Below are positions 43,257 to 51,002 of a DNA stretch of 64,000 nt, piece by piece. The position numbers and the translations under genes were made by a program. The DNA lies in assembly GCA_963763575.1 (NCBI GenBank), contig CAVXPD010000026.1, positions 1 to 64,000 on the forward strand. The letters are read 5' to 3'. How positions within the stretch are numbered: position 1 is the stretch's first letter; every line of letters starts with the position of its first letter. The notes under the pieces were generated by a model. It was not told where the DNA came from. It searched no databases and saw only the letters and a list, made by a program, of their open reading frames with translations. The DNA comes from Bog-473 sp963763575 (GTDB taxonomy: Bacteria; Actinomycetota; Acidimicrobiia; Acidimicrobiales; RAAP-2).

Positions 43257-44167
43257 CAGGCCACCTCGACCGGCTCCATCACGGTTCGCTCATCGCTCTC
43301 CGTCGCCCGTCGCCGATCGGGCCGGAGGCGAGAGGCGATCCCCGAGGCGGCGTAGAGGACGAAGATGACGGCCACGATGCAGAAGCTGACGGGCCAGCCG
43401 TTCCCACCCGTCCATGCGGTGCTGTCGTAGGCGATCAGCGTTCCCACCCAGCAGGAGAACACGCCGGCGGCGGCGGCGACCGCGAGGGCGACCCCGACGC
43501 GCTTGGCCAGACGGAGGGCGATGGCGGCCGGTCCGATCAGGAGCGCCGTCGAGAGGATGGCCCCGATCGTCACCGCGGACATCGACACGGCGAGGGCGAG
43601 GGCGACGAGGTACCCGGCACCGACCAGGCGGACCGGAACCCGGCGGGCGGCGGCCAGCTCGTCGCTCAGCGAGCTCAACAAGAGGGGCCGGTAGAGAAAG
43701 GCGATGAGCGCCACGGACCCGACGCCGAGCACGCCCATGACCGCCGTGATTCCCGGCGGCAGGGTGAAGATCGAACCGAACAGCACATTGACGGTGGCCC
43801 CGGTCGTGCTCGACGAGATGGTGCCCTCGTAGAGGAAGAGCGCCGCCAGGCCGAGCGAGGCGCCGAGCACGATGCCCGTGGCGAGGTCCCGTCCCCGGGG
43901 CTTGCGGACGCCGATGAGCTCCATCACGGCGGCCGCGATCAAGTTGAAGGAGACGAAGCCGTACAGCGTCGACGCGCCGACGAGGAATGCGGCGGAGCCC
44001 CCCGCGGTGCCGATGTCGGCGAGAGCGTGACCGGCAAAGGACTGTCCCCGCAAGACCGTGAACACGCCCACGATGCCCGAGACGACCGCCGTGATGGCGC
44101 CGACGACCAGTGCGACCTGGACCGGCTCCGACGAGAAGAAGCCCGGTTCGAACAGCCCTGCGATCAC
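43256..44167 (-). CDS. Zinc/manganese ABC transporter permease
   Basis: A 303-residue ABC-3 permease paralogous to its neighbour. Motifs: VVSGIVGVFTVLRGQSFAGH, ALADIGTAGGSAAFLVGAS and LAAARRVPVRLVGAGYLVAL. Two different permease subunits suggest a heterodimeric channel, as in manganese/zinc importers. ATG 44167 overlaps the ATPase stop by 4 bases. Confidence 0.9.
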   Translation of the reverse strand: MIAGLFEPGFFSSEPVQVALVVGAITAVVSGIVGVFTVLRGQSFAGHALADIGTAGGSAAFLVGASTLYGFVSFNLIAAAVMELIGVRKPRGRDLATGIVLGASLGLAALFLYEGTISSSTTGATVNVLFGSIFTLPPGITAVMGVLGVGSVALIAFLYRPLLLSSLSDELAAARRVPVRLVGAGYLVALALAVSMSAVTIGAILSTALLIGPAAIALRLAKRVGVALAVAAAAGVFSCWVGTLIAYDSTAWTGGNGWPVSFCIVAVIFVLYAASGIASRLRPDRRRATESDERTVMEPVEVA

Positions 44168-45063
44168 GCCGGCTGGGAGTAGTCGTCGGTGTCACCGACG
44201 TGGTGGGCCTGATGCTCCGCGCCGGAGACCACCAGCACCCGGCCCGCGACGCGGAGCACCTCAACGTGGTGGCCGTACAGCTTGCTCAGCGTGTCCGTCT
44301 GCACCACCTCGTCGGTCGTGCCCGAGGCGGCGCGGCCGTCGGCGAGGTAGACGACGCGATCCATGACCGGCAGCAGCGGGTTCATGTCGTGCGCGGAGAG
44401 GAGTACCGCCACGTGCTGGCCGTCGGCGATCCGCGACAGGAGCTCGACGACCTCGGCGGCGGATCGGATGTCGAGGTTCGCCAACGGCTCGTCGAGGAGC
44501 AGCAGCTTCGGGCCGGAGACGAGCGCCTGGGCGATCATCACCCGCTGCTGCTCACCGCCCGACAAGTTCCCGATCCGGGCGTCCGCGAAGGCGGTCGCAC
44601 CGACTGCCTCGAGCATCTCGTCGATGGCGGCCCGGCGCTTGGCCGTGGGTCGGGCTATCCCGAAGCGGTGCCCGTCGAGGCCGAGCCCGACCAGGTCCCG
44701 GGCACGGAGCGGTACGTCGGCGTCCAAGGCGATCTTCTGGGGGACGTAGCCGACGAGCGGCGTCCGCCGCGACCGGGCGCCGCCGGTCACCTCGACCTCG
44801 ACGCGGCCGCTGCTCGGCGTGATCAGGCCGAGGATCACTCGCAGCAGGGTGGTCTTCCCCGCGCCGTTGGAGCCGATGAGGCCGCAGAACGCGCCAGCGT
44901 CCACCGCAAAGGACACTCGGTCGAGGACCCGGCGGCCTCCGAGCGACACGCTCACGTCCTCGACCCGGAGCACCTCGACGGGCCCGCCGCCTCCGCCCGG
45001 TCCGCTGGTCCCAACGAGCAGCGGGCCCGCGGTGGGCGCCGACGAATCCGCGTTCACCCTCAC
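44164..45063 (-). CDS. Zinc/manganese ABC transporter ATP-binding protein
   Basis: A 299-residue ABC ATPase. Walker A IGSNGAGKTTLLRVIL, Q-loop VGYVPQKIALD, signature NLSGGEQQRVMIAQAL, Walker B LLLLDEPLANLD and the H-loop in VLLSAHDMNPLL. The C-terminus is His-rich (YGHHVEVLRV, GAEHQAHHVGD), which may bind the transported metal. Start overlaps the stop of the binding protein by 4 bases (GTGA). Confidence 0.92.
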   Translation of the reverse strand: MRVNADSSAPTAGPLLVGTSGPGGGGGPVEVLRVEDVSVSLGGRRVLDRVSFAVDAGAFCGLIGSNGAGKTTLLRVILGLITPSSGRVEVEVTGGARSRRTPLVGYVPQKIALDADVPLRARDLVGLGLDGHRFGIARPTAKRRAAIDEMLEAVGATAFADARIGNLSGGEQQRVMIAQALVSGPKLLLLDEPLANLDIRSAAEVVELLSRIADGQHVAVLLSAHDMNPLLPVMDRVVYLADGRAASGTTDEVVQTDTLSKLYGHHVEVLRVAGRVLVVSGAEHQAHHVGDTDDYSQPA

Positions 45064-45992
45064 AGTTGCTGTGTGGAGGCGCCGGTGGAGATGGCCCTCA
45101 AGATGGCGTGGAGCTCGGCCATCATCCAGGTCTGGTAGTCGTAGCCGGGCACGGGCATCGTCTCGTAGACGCCGACCACCGGCACACCGGCCGACAACGC
45201 GGTCTGGCGGATGGAATCGGTGAGCGGGTCGGTGACCTGCTGGTTGTAACAGAACACCTTCACCTGATGCTTCGTGAAGAACCCCTTCTCCAACGTCACG
45301 TCCTGAGGGGTGGGGTCGGTGCCGTTCATGATGTCCGCCTGGAACTGGAACGGGGTCAGGTTGTCGATCCCCATGGCGGTCAGCAGGTAGTCGGCCACGG
45401 GCTCGGTCGTGGCCGCCCTCGTCCCCCCGTACTTCGCCCTGAAGGCGGCGATGGCGCCGAGCCAGGGCTTCAGCGAGGACACGAATTTGGTCTCGTTGGA
45501 GCGAAAGATCGACGCGTGGGCAGGGTCGAGCCTGGAGAGGTCGGATGCCAACGCCCCGGCGACGGCCGGCATCGTCCTCGGGCGGTACCAGAGGTGCGGG
45601 TTGGGCGTGCTGTCCGGGAGGCCGAGCAGATGCTGCACGTCGATGACCTTGCGGGCCGAGTTCGGCGACGCGGAGGCGAGGGTGCCCATGAACGTGTCGT
45701 AGCCGACCCCGTTCTCGATCAGCAGGTCCGCACCGGCGATCTCCTGCGCCACGCTCGGCGTCGCCTCATAGGTGTGCGGGTCGGTGTTCGGGTTCGAGTC
45801 GACCGAATACACGCTCACGTACGCGCCGCCGATCTGCGACGCGACGTTCCCGTACTCGTTCTCCCCCGCCACGATCGCCACCTTGTTGTTCCCGCTCGCC
45901 GCCGCGGGCGCCGGCGACGTGCTCGCTCCCGCGGTGAGGAGCACTGCACCCAGCGCCACCGTTCCCGCCAGCACTCTCGCGAGCCTGAACAT
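45060..45992 (-). CDS. Zinc/manganese ABC transporter substrate-binding protein (ZnuA-like)
   Basis: A 310-residue cluster A-I binding protein. ATG 45992 has GAGGGA before it and starts directly with a signal peptide (MFRLARVLAGTVALGAVLLT), so it is preferred to the upstream GTG at 46103. Likely metal ligands: His in DPHTYEATP, His in PNPHLWYRPRTMP, Glu/Asp in the C-terminal lobe (VYETMPVPGYDYQTWM). The His-rich loop usual in zinc-specific ZnuA is absent, so manganese remains possible. Binds metal outside the membrane and delivers it to the permeases. Confidence 0.88.
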   Translation of the reverse strand: MFRLARVLAGTVALGAVLLTAGASTSPAPAAASGNNKVAIVAGENEYGNVASQIGGAYVSVYSVDSNPNTDPHTYEATPSVAQEIAGADLLIENGVGYDTFMGTLASASPNSARKVIDVQHLLGLPDSTPNPHLWYRPRTMPAVAGALASDLSRLDPAHASIFRSNETKFVSSLKPWLGAIAAFRAKYGGTRAATTEPVADYLLTAMGIDNLTPFQFQADIMNGTDPTPQDVTLEKGFFTKHQVKVFCYNQQVTDPLTDSIRQTALSAGVPVVGVYETMPVPGYDYQTWMMAELHAILRAISTGASTQQL

Positions 45993-46128
45993 CGTCCCTC
46001 GGTCTCTCTTCGTCACCGCCGGCGTGGTCGACGCCGTGTCGTCGCCGGCGCGGGTATCGCCTTTTGTGTCGACCCTGGTTCGGTCCCGAGGCGTAGCCGT
46101 CACCGGAGGAGCTTGTCTGGATCGATTT

Positions 46129-46151
46129 CAGATAACTCTAGAGACTATCTG
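46129..46151. promoter_or_regulatory. Imperfect palindrome, candidate metalloregulator operator
   Basis: Arms CAGATA and TATCTG are 11 bases apart around the palindromic core CTCTAGAG (46136-46143), giving a 23-bp imperfect palindrome in the gap between the importer and arsR. ArsR-family operators have this size and symmetry. A second short palindrome, CTTATATAAG, sits at 46202-46211 next to the arsR ribosome site. Assignment to ArsR or to the Zur-like protein is inference. Confidence 0.5.
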
Positions 46152-46224
46152 GAATGATTGCAAATACAGCCTCTGTGAGGGCACCGGTTCATGGCTTGTC
46201 ACTTATATAAGGAACGACTAATGT

Positions 46225-46548
46225 ATGGCAGTGGTCCAGACCCAGGCGATGGACGTGTTGGCGGGAGCGGTGGACCTGCTGAAGGCTCTGGCGTCGCCGG
46301 TCAGACTCGCCACGGTCGTAGAGCTCTGCGAGGGGCCGCGCTGCGTCCACGAACTCCAGACCGCGCTCGACAAGGGCGGCCGCGACGTCAGCCAGCCGTT
46401 GTTGTCCCAACACCTCAAGGTCCTCCGCGACGCCGGCCTCGTCACCACCACCCGGCGCGGTACGGAGATCACCTACGAGCTCGTCGACGCCCACGTGGGC
46501 CACATCGTCAACGACACCATCCGACACGCACAGGAGGAGCATCCATGA
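46225..46548 (+). CDS. ArsR/SmtB-family metalloregulator
   Basis: A 107-residue winged-helix repressor. ALASPVRLATVVELCEGPRC begins the DNA-binding domain and QPLLSQHLKVLRDAGLVTTT is the recognition region. The last helix carries DAHVGHIVNDTIRHAQEEH, matching the SmtB/CzrA alpha-5 zinc site (DxHxxH...H...E/H). It should release DNA when zinc or cobalt is bound. ATG 46225 is preceded by AAGGA; an ATG 4 bases upstream is out of frame. Co-transcribed with the histidine-rich gene (ATGA overlap) and divergent from the importer. Confidence 0.92.
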   Translation: MAVVQTQAMDVLAGAVDLLKALASPVRLATVVELCEGPRCVHELQTALDKGGRDVSQPLLSQHLKVLRDAGLVTTTRRGTEITYELVDAHVGHIVNDTIRHAQEEHP

Positions 46549-46841
46549 CCACCACCCATCTCGAGCACCGCGACCACGCGCACGTCCACGGTGAAGGCTG
46601 CGGCCATGTCGCCATCCCGCACGGCGACCACGTCGACTACGCGCACGACGGGCATCTCCACGCCGCGCACGGCGATCACTACGACGAGTGCACGACCGAT
46701 CTGCACACCGAGCACCACCACCACGACCACGTGCACGGCGAAGGCTGCGGACACGTCGCCGTGCCCCACGACGACCACGTCGACTACCTCCACGACGGTC
46801 ATCGCCACGCCTCGCACGAGAGCCACTGGGACGACCACTGA
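46545..46841 (+). CDS. Histidine-rich duplicated metal-binding protein
   Basis: 98 residues with 29 histidines, many Asp/Glu and three cysteines. It is an internal duplication: HVHGEGCGHVAIPHGDHVDY (then AHDGHLHAAHGDH) near residues 14-46 and HVHGEGCGHVAVPHDDHVDY (then LHDGHRHASHESH) near 62-94. No signal peptide or membrane segment, so it should be a cytoplasmic metal buffer or chaperone. Overlap with arsR (ATGA) and the following zur-like gene 23 bases on place it in a zinc-homeostasis operon. Function is inferred from composition and context only. Confidence 0.85.
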   Translation: MTTTHLEHRDHAHVHGEGCGHVAIPHGDHVDYAHDGHLHAAHGDHYDECTTDLHTEHHHHDHVHGEGCGHVAVPHDDHVDYLHDGHRHASHESHWDDH

Positions 46842-46864
46842 GGACGACAACCACCGACGCCACG

Positions 46865-47320
46865 GTGAGCGCTGCCAACTCTGACGACCTGCCGCGTCTG
46901 GCGCCCCAAGAGCGCTCGACGCGGCAGAAGCGCGCGCTCGCCGCGGTCCTCGAAGAGTCCGAAGGGTTCCTCTCCGCGCAAGAACTGCACGGCGAGCTCC
47001 AGGCGCGCGGCGAGAACGTCGCCCTGACGACCGTCTACAACCAGGTGCGCGCCCTCGCCGACGCCGGCGAGCTCGACGCCCTGCGAGGTGACGACGGCGA
47101 AACCCGCTACCGCCGCTGTGCCAGCGACGAGCACCACCACCACCTCGTGTGCCGCCGTTGCGGCAGCGCCGTCGAGGTCGAAGGGCCAGAAGTCGAACGC
47201 TGGGCCGCCGAAACGGGCAGGCACCACGGCTACAGCGACGTCACGCACACCGTCGAGATCGTCGGCACCTGCCCCGACTGCGCGGGGACGAGCGCGGCGG
47301 CGGAGGGCGCTCCCGGTTAA
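46865..47320 (+). CDS. zur: Fur-family metalloregulator, Zur-like
   Basis: A 151-residue Fur-superfamily repressor. The winged helix has RSTRQKRALAAVLEESEGF and NVALTTVYNQVRALADAGEL; the dimerisation domain has the metal-binding CASDEHHHHLVCRRCGSAVE and the second structural-zinc pair in GTCPDCAGT. It is likely to repress the zinc importer when zinc is sufficient. GTG 46865 is the likely start. The operon arsR-His-rich-zur combines an uptake and a de-repression sensor. Confidence 0.88.
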   Translation: MSAANSDDLPRLAPQERSTRQKRALAAVLEESEGFLSAQELHGELQARGENVALTTVYNQVRALADAGELDALRGDDGETRYRRCASDEHHHHLVCRRCGSAVEVEGPEVERWAAETGRHHGYSDVTHTVEIVGTCPDCAGTSAAAEGAPG

Positions 47321-47350
47321 CGGCGCGAAGGCTGGTTCAGCGGATGGCGC

Positions 47351-48148
47351 TCAGCCGGCGTCCGTCCCGCCTTGCTCCACCCCCTTGCGCAGGACCGCCC
47401 GAATCTGCTCGGGATCGAGTTCGGCCAGGACCTTGGTCAGCTCCGCATCCTGCACCGTCGCCGTACGGCCACCAAGCTTGATCTCGAACCAGCGCGGCGG
47501 GCCGGGGGCGTCACTGGTCTCCTCGAGGGGGACGTCGCGTAATGCGTCGGCGAGCGCGCCTTCGGAGACCCCGAGCCGGGCAAGCACCCTTGCGCCCTGT
47601 GACTCCGGATCACCCGCCAGCGCGACCAGCATCTGACCCGTCGTCACGGGCGCATGACCGACAGCGCCTTGGGCCCGACCAAAGGCAGCGTGCAGTGCGG
47701 GCGAACGGCGGACCCGATCCTCGGGGCTGCCGGTGGCGTACTGGACGACCCGCGCCCGCAGCAGCTCGAGGTTGACTGCGAAGAGACCCGCCGCAAGCTG
47801 CTCGTCCACCCGCAGCAGGCCGAGCAGCAGGTGCTCGGTGCCGATGTACTTGTGCTTGAGCCGCAAAGCCTCGCGCAGCGAGCGCTCGAGCACCTTCTTG
47901 GCCTCAGCGGTGAAGGGCAGCCGCTCGCCGGTCAAAGCGACACCCGCCGGCGTGACGGCGAGAAGACGTTCTCGCGTGTCTGCGTAGGTGACGCCGAAGT
48001 CGCTCAGTGCGCGGTCCGCGACGCCCTCGCCCTGCAACATCCCGAGGGCGAGGTGCTCGGGCCGGATCATCGGATGCCCCAGCTCGCGTGCCTCGTCCTG
48101 GGCCGCCGTGATGACCCGCCTGGCCCGGTCGGTGAATCGTTCGAACAT
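47351..48148 (-). CDS. Stand-alone Clp N-domain protein
   Basis: 265 residues, paralogous to the N-domain of ClpC (MFERFTDRARRVITAAQDEA). The first Clp repeat spans about 1-65, the second about 78-140 (LPFTAEAKKVLERSLREALR, KYIGTEHLLLGLLRV), and a diverged third about 150-205 (ALHAAFGRAQGAVGHAPVTT). There is no AAA ATPase domain. A 45-residue tail (WFEIKLGGRTATVQ and a helix) follows. It could act as an adaptor, a decoy for ClpC substrates or a substrate-binding factor. Divergent from a MerR-like gene 56 bp away, which probably regulates it. Confidence 0.85.
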   Translation of the reverse strand: MFERFTDRARRVITAAQDEARELGHPMIRPEHLALGMLQGEGVADRALSDFGVTYADTRERLLAVTPAGVALTGERLPFTAEAKKVLERSLREALRLKHKYIGTEHLLLGLLRVDEQLAAGLFAVNLELLRARVVQYATGSPEDRVRRSPALHAAFGRAQGAVGHAPVTTGQMLVALAGDPESQGARVLARLGVSEGALADALRDVPLEETSDAPGPPRWFEIKLGGRTATVQDAELTKVLAELDPEQIRAVLRKGVEQGGTDAG

Positions 48149-48204
48149 GCCTAGATCATACGAACCATGTCAAGACTCTGATAAATGATAGGGTACGTCC
48201 CGCC

Positions 48205-48579
48205 ATGGCGTTCGACCAGCCCGACGGCCCCGGCACGGGGAGCGGCGTCGACTGGGACGACGTGCTCGACCAGCTCACGGACCGCCCCACGGATCCGGGC
48301 TGGGTGACGCTGGACGAAGCGTCGACCGCGGCCGGCGTGGCCCGGTCCACCCTGCGCTCGTGGTACCGAGCGGGCCGGATCCCGTCGCGCATGGTCGTGG
48401 GACCGCACGGGCCCCAACGGATGGTTCCCCTCGATGCCGTGCTCGACCGTGCGCTGCGCTCGACCCGGCTGCGCCGCCAGATCGAACAGGGCCGCTCCCT
48501 CGCCGCCGAGGTGGAACGGCTCCGTCAGCGCGTCGAGGTCCTGGAGCGGATGCTCGGGTTGCGCCAATGGGATGTCTAG
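48205..48579 (+). CDS. MerR-like helix-turn-helix protein
   Basis: A 124-residue protein with one MerR/excisionase-type winged helix (WVTLDEASTAAGVARSTLRS, then WYRAGRIPSRMV) and a C-terminal coiled coil (GRSLAAEVERLRQRVEVLER). No ligand-binding domain. It is divergently transcribed from the Clp N-domain gene, the arrangement typical of a local regulator. ATG 48205 lacks an obvious ribosome site. Confidence 0.75.
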   Translation: MAFDQPDGPGTGSGVDWDDVLDQLTDRPTDPGWVTLDEASTAAGVARSTLRSWYRAGRIPSRMVVGPHGPQRMVPLDAVLDRALRSTRLRRQIEQGRSLAAEVERLRQRVEVLERMLGLRQWDV

Positions 48580-48629
48580 ATCAGACAGGCGCGCCGGCGA
48601 TCGCGCGGCGACATTGTGGTGCCCGGTGG

Positions 48630-49514
48630 TTACGCGAACCGGAACAACCCGGCATCGATCACCGTCTCGCCGCGCTGGGTCTCGGTGCGGAACCGGTAGG
48701 CGCCCGCCACCAGCGCGCCGATGTCCCATACCGAGACGGTGAGCGCGTCACCCGGCATGGTCGGCTTGGAGAAGCGGGCGCGCATGGCGCCGAACCGCGC
48801 CGGGTCCGAGCCGCAAACCAGGTGTAGCAGGGCGCGCCCGGTGAACCCGTAGGTGCACAGTCCGTGCAGGATGGGCCGGTCGAAGCCGGCTCGCTTGGCG
48901 AAGGCGGGGTCGGAGTGCAGCGGGTTGCGATCCCCGCTCAGCCGGTAGAGCAGCGCCTGGTCCGGGCGCGTGGTGTAGGTGACGACCTCGTCGGGCTCGC
49001 GCGTCGGGAGTGGCTCCGAAGCCAGGGCGGTCTCCTCGTCGCCCTCGGGGTTGCGCGGGCCGCCGAATCCGCCGGCGCCGCGGATGAAGAGCGACGAGCG
49101 GCTGGCGAAGGCCAGCTCGCCACTGCCGGCGTGGCGCGACTCGCTCGCGAGCACGACCAGTCCGGCCGACCCCTTGTCGTACATGCCGGCCACCGTCGTG
49201 GTGGTGCTGACGGTCCCGTCCGTCGGGATCTCACCGTGCAGCTCGATGGCCTGCTCGCCGTGGACGAGCATGGCCGGGTCGAAGTCCCCGATCGACTGCC
49301 GTCCGCCTCCGCCCAGCCCCACGATGGTCGTGAACGTCGGCAGCACCCGCTGCTGCACCCCGGCCGAATTCTCCGTGGTGAGGTCGAGCTCGAACCCGGT
49401 CGGGTCGAGCGCGCCGGCGCCGACCCCGAGGGCGTAGAGCAACGCGTCCTTGCTCGTCCACGACCGCTCCACCGGGTCGGAGACCGACCCCACGGCATCG
49501 AGATTCAGTCCCAT
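48630..49514 (-). CDS. MaoC-family (R)-specific enoyl-CoA hydratase, double hot-dog
   Basis: A 294-residue protein of two hot-dog domains. The catalytic hydratase-2 motif lies in the C-terminal domain: YRLSGDRNPLHSDPAFAKRA and FDRPILHGLCTYG (Asp, His). The N-terminal half (DFDPAMLVHGEQAIELHGEI) is the degenerate domain usual in eukaryote-like and actinobacterial HSD17B4/ChsH-type hydratases. It probably hydrates 2-enoyl-CoAs in fatty-acid or steroid side-chain degradation. ATG 49514. Divergent from a MerR regulator. Confidence 0.9.
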   Translation of the reverse strand: MGLNLDAVGSVSDPVERSWTSKDALLYALGVGAGALDPTGFELDLTTENSAGVQQRVLPTFTTIVGLGGGGRQSIGDFDPAMLVHGEQAIELHGEIPTDGTVSTTTTVAGMYDKGSAGLVVLASESRHAGSGELAFASRSSLFIRGAGGFGGPRNPEGDEETALASEPLPTREPDEVVTYTTRPDQALLYRLSGDRNPLHSDPAFAKRAGFDRPILHGLCTYGFTGRALLHLVCGSDPARFGAMRARFSKPTMPGDALTVSVWDIGALVAGAYRFRTETQRGETVIDAGLFRFA

Positions 49515-49584
49515 CGCGTGCACCTCGTTTCGTCTGCGCTTCTCGGCGCTTCCCGAGTCTCGCGCCCGGTGCCCCGACTCTTGA

Positions 49585-49628
49585 TTGACGGTATTTGATG
49601 TTACATAGGTGTGTGCCATACTTGTCAA
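49585..49628. promoter_or_regulatory. Candidate MerR promoter/operator
   Basis: TTGATG (49595-49600) and CATACT (49617-49622) are separated by 16 bases, and the GTG start of the regulator lies 6 bases beyond, suggesting a leaderless transcript. An inverted repeat TTGAC-GGTAT (49585-49594) / ATACTTGTCAA (49618-49628) brackets the promoter and could be the operator. Visual call only. Confidence 0.4.
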
Positions 49629-50066
49629 GTGCCCACGAGCGACACCGCACACGTGACCATCGACGAGTTGGCCGCCGCCGCCGGCACCACCACCCGGCGC
49701 GTCCGGTCGCTCCAGACGCTGGGGCTGCTGCCCCATCCCGACTTGCGCGGCCGGACCGGCCTCTACGGCCCCGAGCACCGGTCCCGCCTCGAGGCCGTCC
49801 TCCGGCTCCAGACCGAGGGCTTCTCGCTCGAGTCCCTCGGCGTCCTCTTCCGCGCCCTCGATGCGGGGCAGTCCCTCGCCACCGTCCTCGGCGTGAGCTC
49901 TGAGCCTGCGGGCGCGGCACCACCGGACGCGACGGGCGACGCGGCGGAGCTCTACGGCTTCGCCGAGCTCCAGCCGCCGGCGCGGGGACAACGCGGTGCC
50001 CGGCGCCCGCTGCTCTCGGTCGTGCCCACCACCATGTGGGAGCAGAGCGAGGCCGAGGCGTCGTAA
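49629..50066 (+). CDS. MerR-family transcriptional regulator
   Basis: A 145-residue regulator. HTH segment VTIDELAAAAGTTTRRVRSL with the wing GLYGPEHRSRLEAVLRLQTEG, then a linker and a tail ending VVPTTMWEQSEAEAS. There is no Cys metal site. It is divergent from the MaoC gene and so may control it. GTG 49629 fits a leaderless start. Confidence 0.82.
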   Translation: MPTSDTAHVTIDELAAAAGTTTRRVRSLQTLGLLPHPDLRGRTGLYGPEHRSRLEAVLRLQTEGFSLESLGVLFRALDAGQSLATVLGVSSEPAGAAPPDATGDAAELYGFAELQPPARGQRGARRPLLSVVPTTMWEQSEAEAS

Positions 50067-50125
50067 CGGACGGCGGAGGACGGACCACGCCTGGCCGCCG
50101 CCGCTCCTCGATATGGTCGGAGCCC

Positions 50126-50932
50126 GTGCCCGACCCCCCGGCCCCCCCGCTTCTGCGCTGGGCGGTGGCGGAGGCGGACGCCGCCGGCGCGGCGATCGCG
50201 GTGACGACACGCCATGGTGGCGTGTCGCGCCCGCCGTACGACACGCTCAACCTCGGCCTGCACGTGGGCGACGACGCCGGCGCCGTGGTGGCCAACCGGT
50301 CCCGGGCGGCCGCTGCGTTCGGCGCCGAGCTGGCCGACCTCGTCTTCGCGCGGCAGGTCCACGGGGCCTCGGCCGCGCGCGTGACCCCGGCCGACGCCGG
50401 CCGCGGCACGACGTCGGAAGAGGACGCGCTCGCCGACACCGACATCGTCGTGACGACGGCGCCGGGTGTGACGTTGGTGATCCTGGTGGCCGACTGCGTC
50501 CCGCTCGCCCTCGTCGACCCGGCAGCCCACGTCCTCGCCGCCGTCCATGCCGGCTGGCGCGGCACGGCGGCCGGCGCCGTGGGCGCGGCCCTGCGGGCCA
50601 TGTCCGAGCACGGTGGCCGGCCTGAGCGGGTCGTCGCCTTCTTCGGCCCGGCCGTCGCGCCCGGGCGCTACCAAGTCGGCGACGAGGTCCACGAGGCACT
50701 GGCAGCCGCGGCCGGACCAAACGGGCTCGCCCCGCTGGTCGCGCGGCCCGACGGCCCGAGCCACTGGATGGTGGACCTGGTCGCAGCGAACCGCCACCAG
50801 CTGGTCGCCGCGGGGGTGGCACCCGGCCACGTCTTCGAGAGCGGCGTCACGACGGCCGACCCGGCCTTCTTCAGCGACCGCTCGGCCCGGCCCTGCGGGC
50901 GGTTCGGGCTGCTGGCTCGGCTCTCCGAGTGA
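50126..50932 (+). CDS. pgeF: Polyphenol oxidase/peptidoglycan-editing factor family protein
   Basis: A 268-residue YfiH/PgeF (DUF152) protein. Metal-site motifs: FARQVHGASA (His), LVADCVPLALVD (Cys) and AVHAGWRGTAAG (His). E. coli PgeF removes wrongly incorporated L-Ser from UDP-MurNAc peptides; other members have purine nucleosidase or oxidase activity. Placement directly before murL and murD2 favours the peptidoglycan role here. GTG 50126. Confidence 0.88.
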   Translation: MPDPPAPPLLRWAVAEADAAGAAIAVTTRHGGVSRPPYDTLNLGLHVGDDAGAVVANRSRAAAAFGAELADLVFARQVHGASAARVTPADAGRGTTSEEDALADTDIVVTTAPGVTLVILVADCVPLALVDPAAHVLAAVHAGWRGTAAGAVGAALRAMSEHGGRPERVVAFFGPAVAPGRYQVGDEVHEALAAAAGPNGLAPLVARPDGPSHWMVDLVAANRHQLVAAGVAPGHVFESGVTTADPAFFSDRSARPCGRFGLLARLSE

Positions 50933-51002
50933 GCGTGGCCGCTCCCGCCGAACGGCCCCCGTAGCATGGGGGGCCGTCCCACGGGCCACCTCCCCACCTG
51001 CC

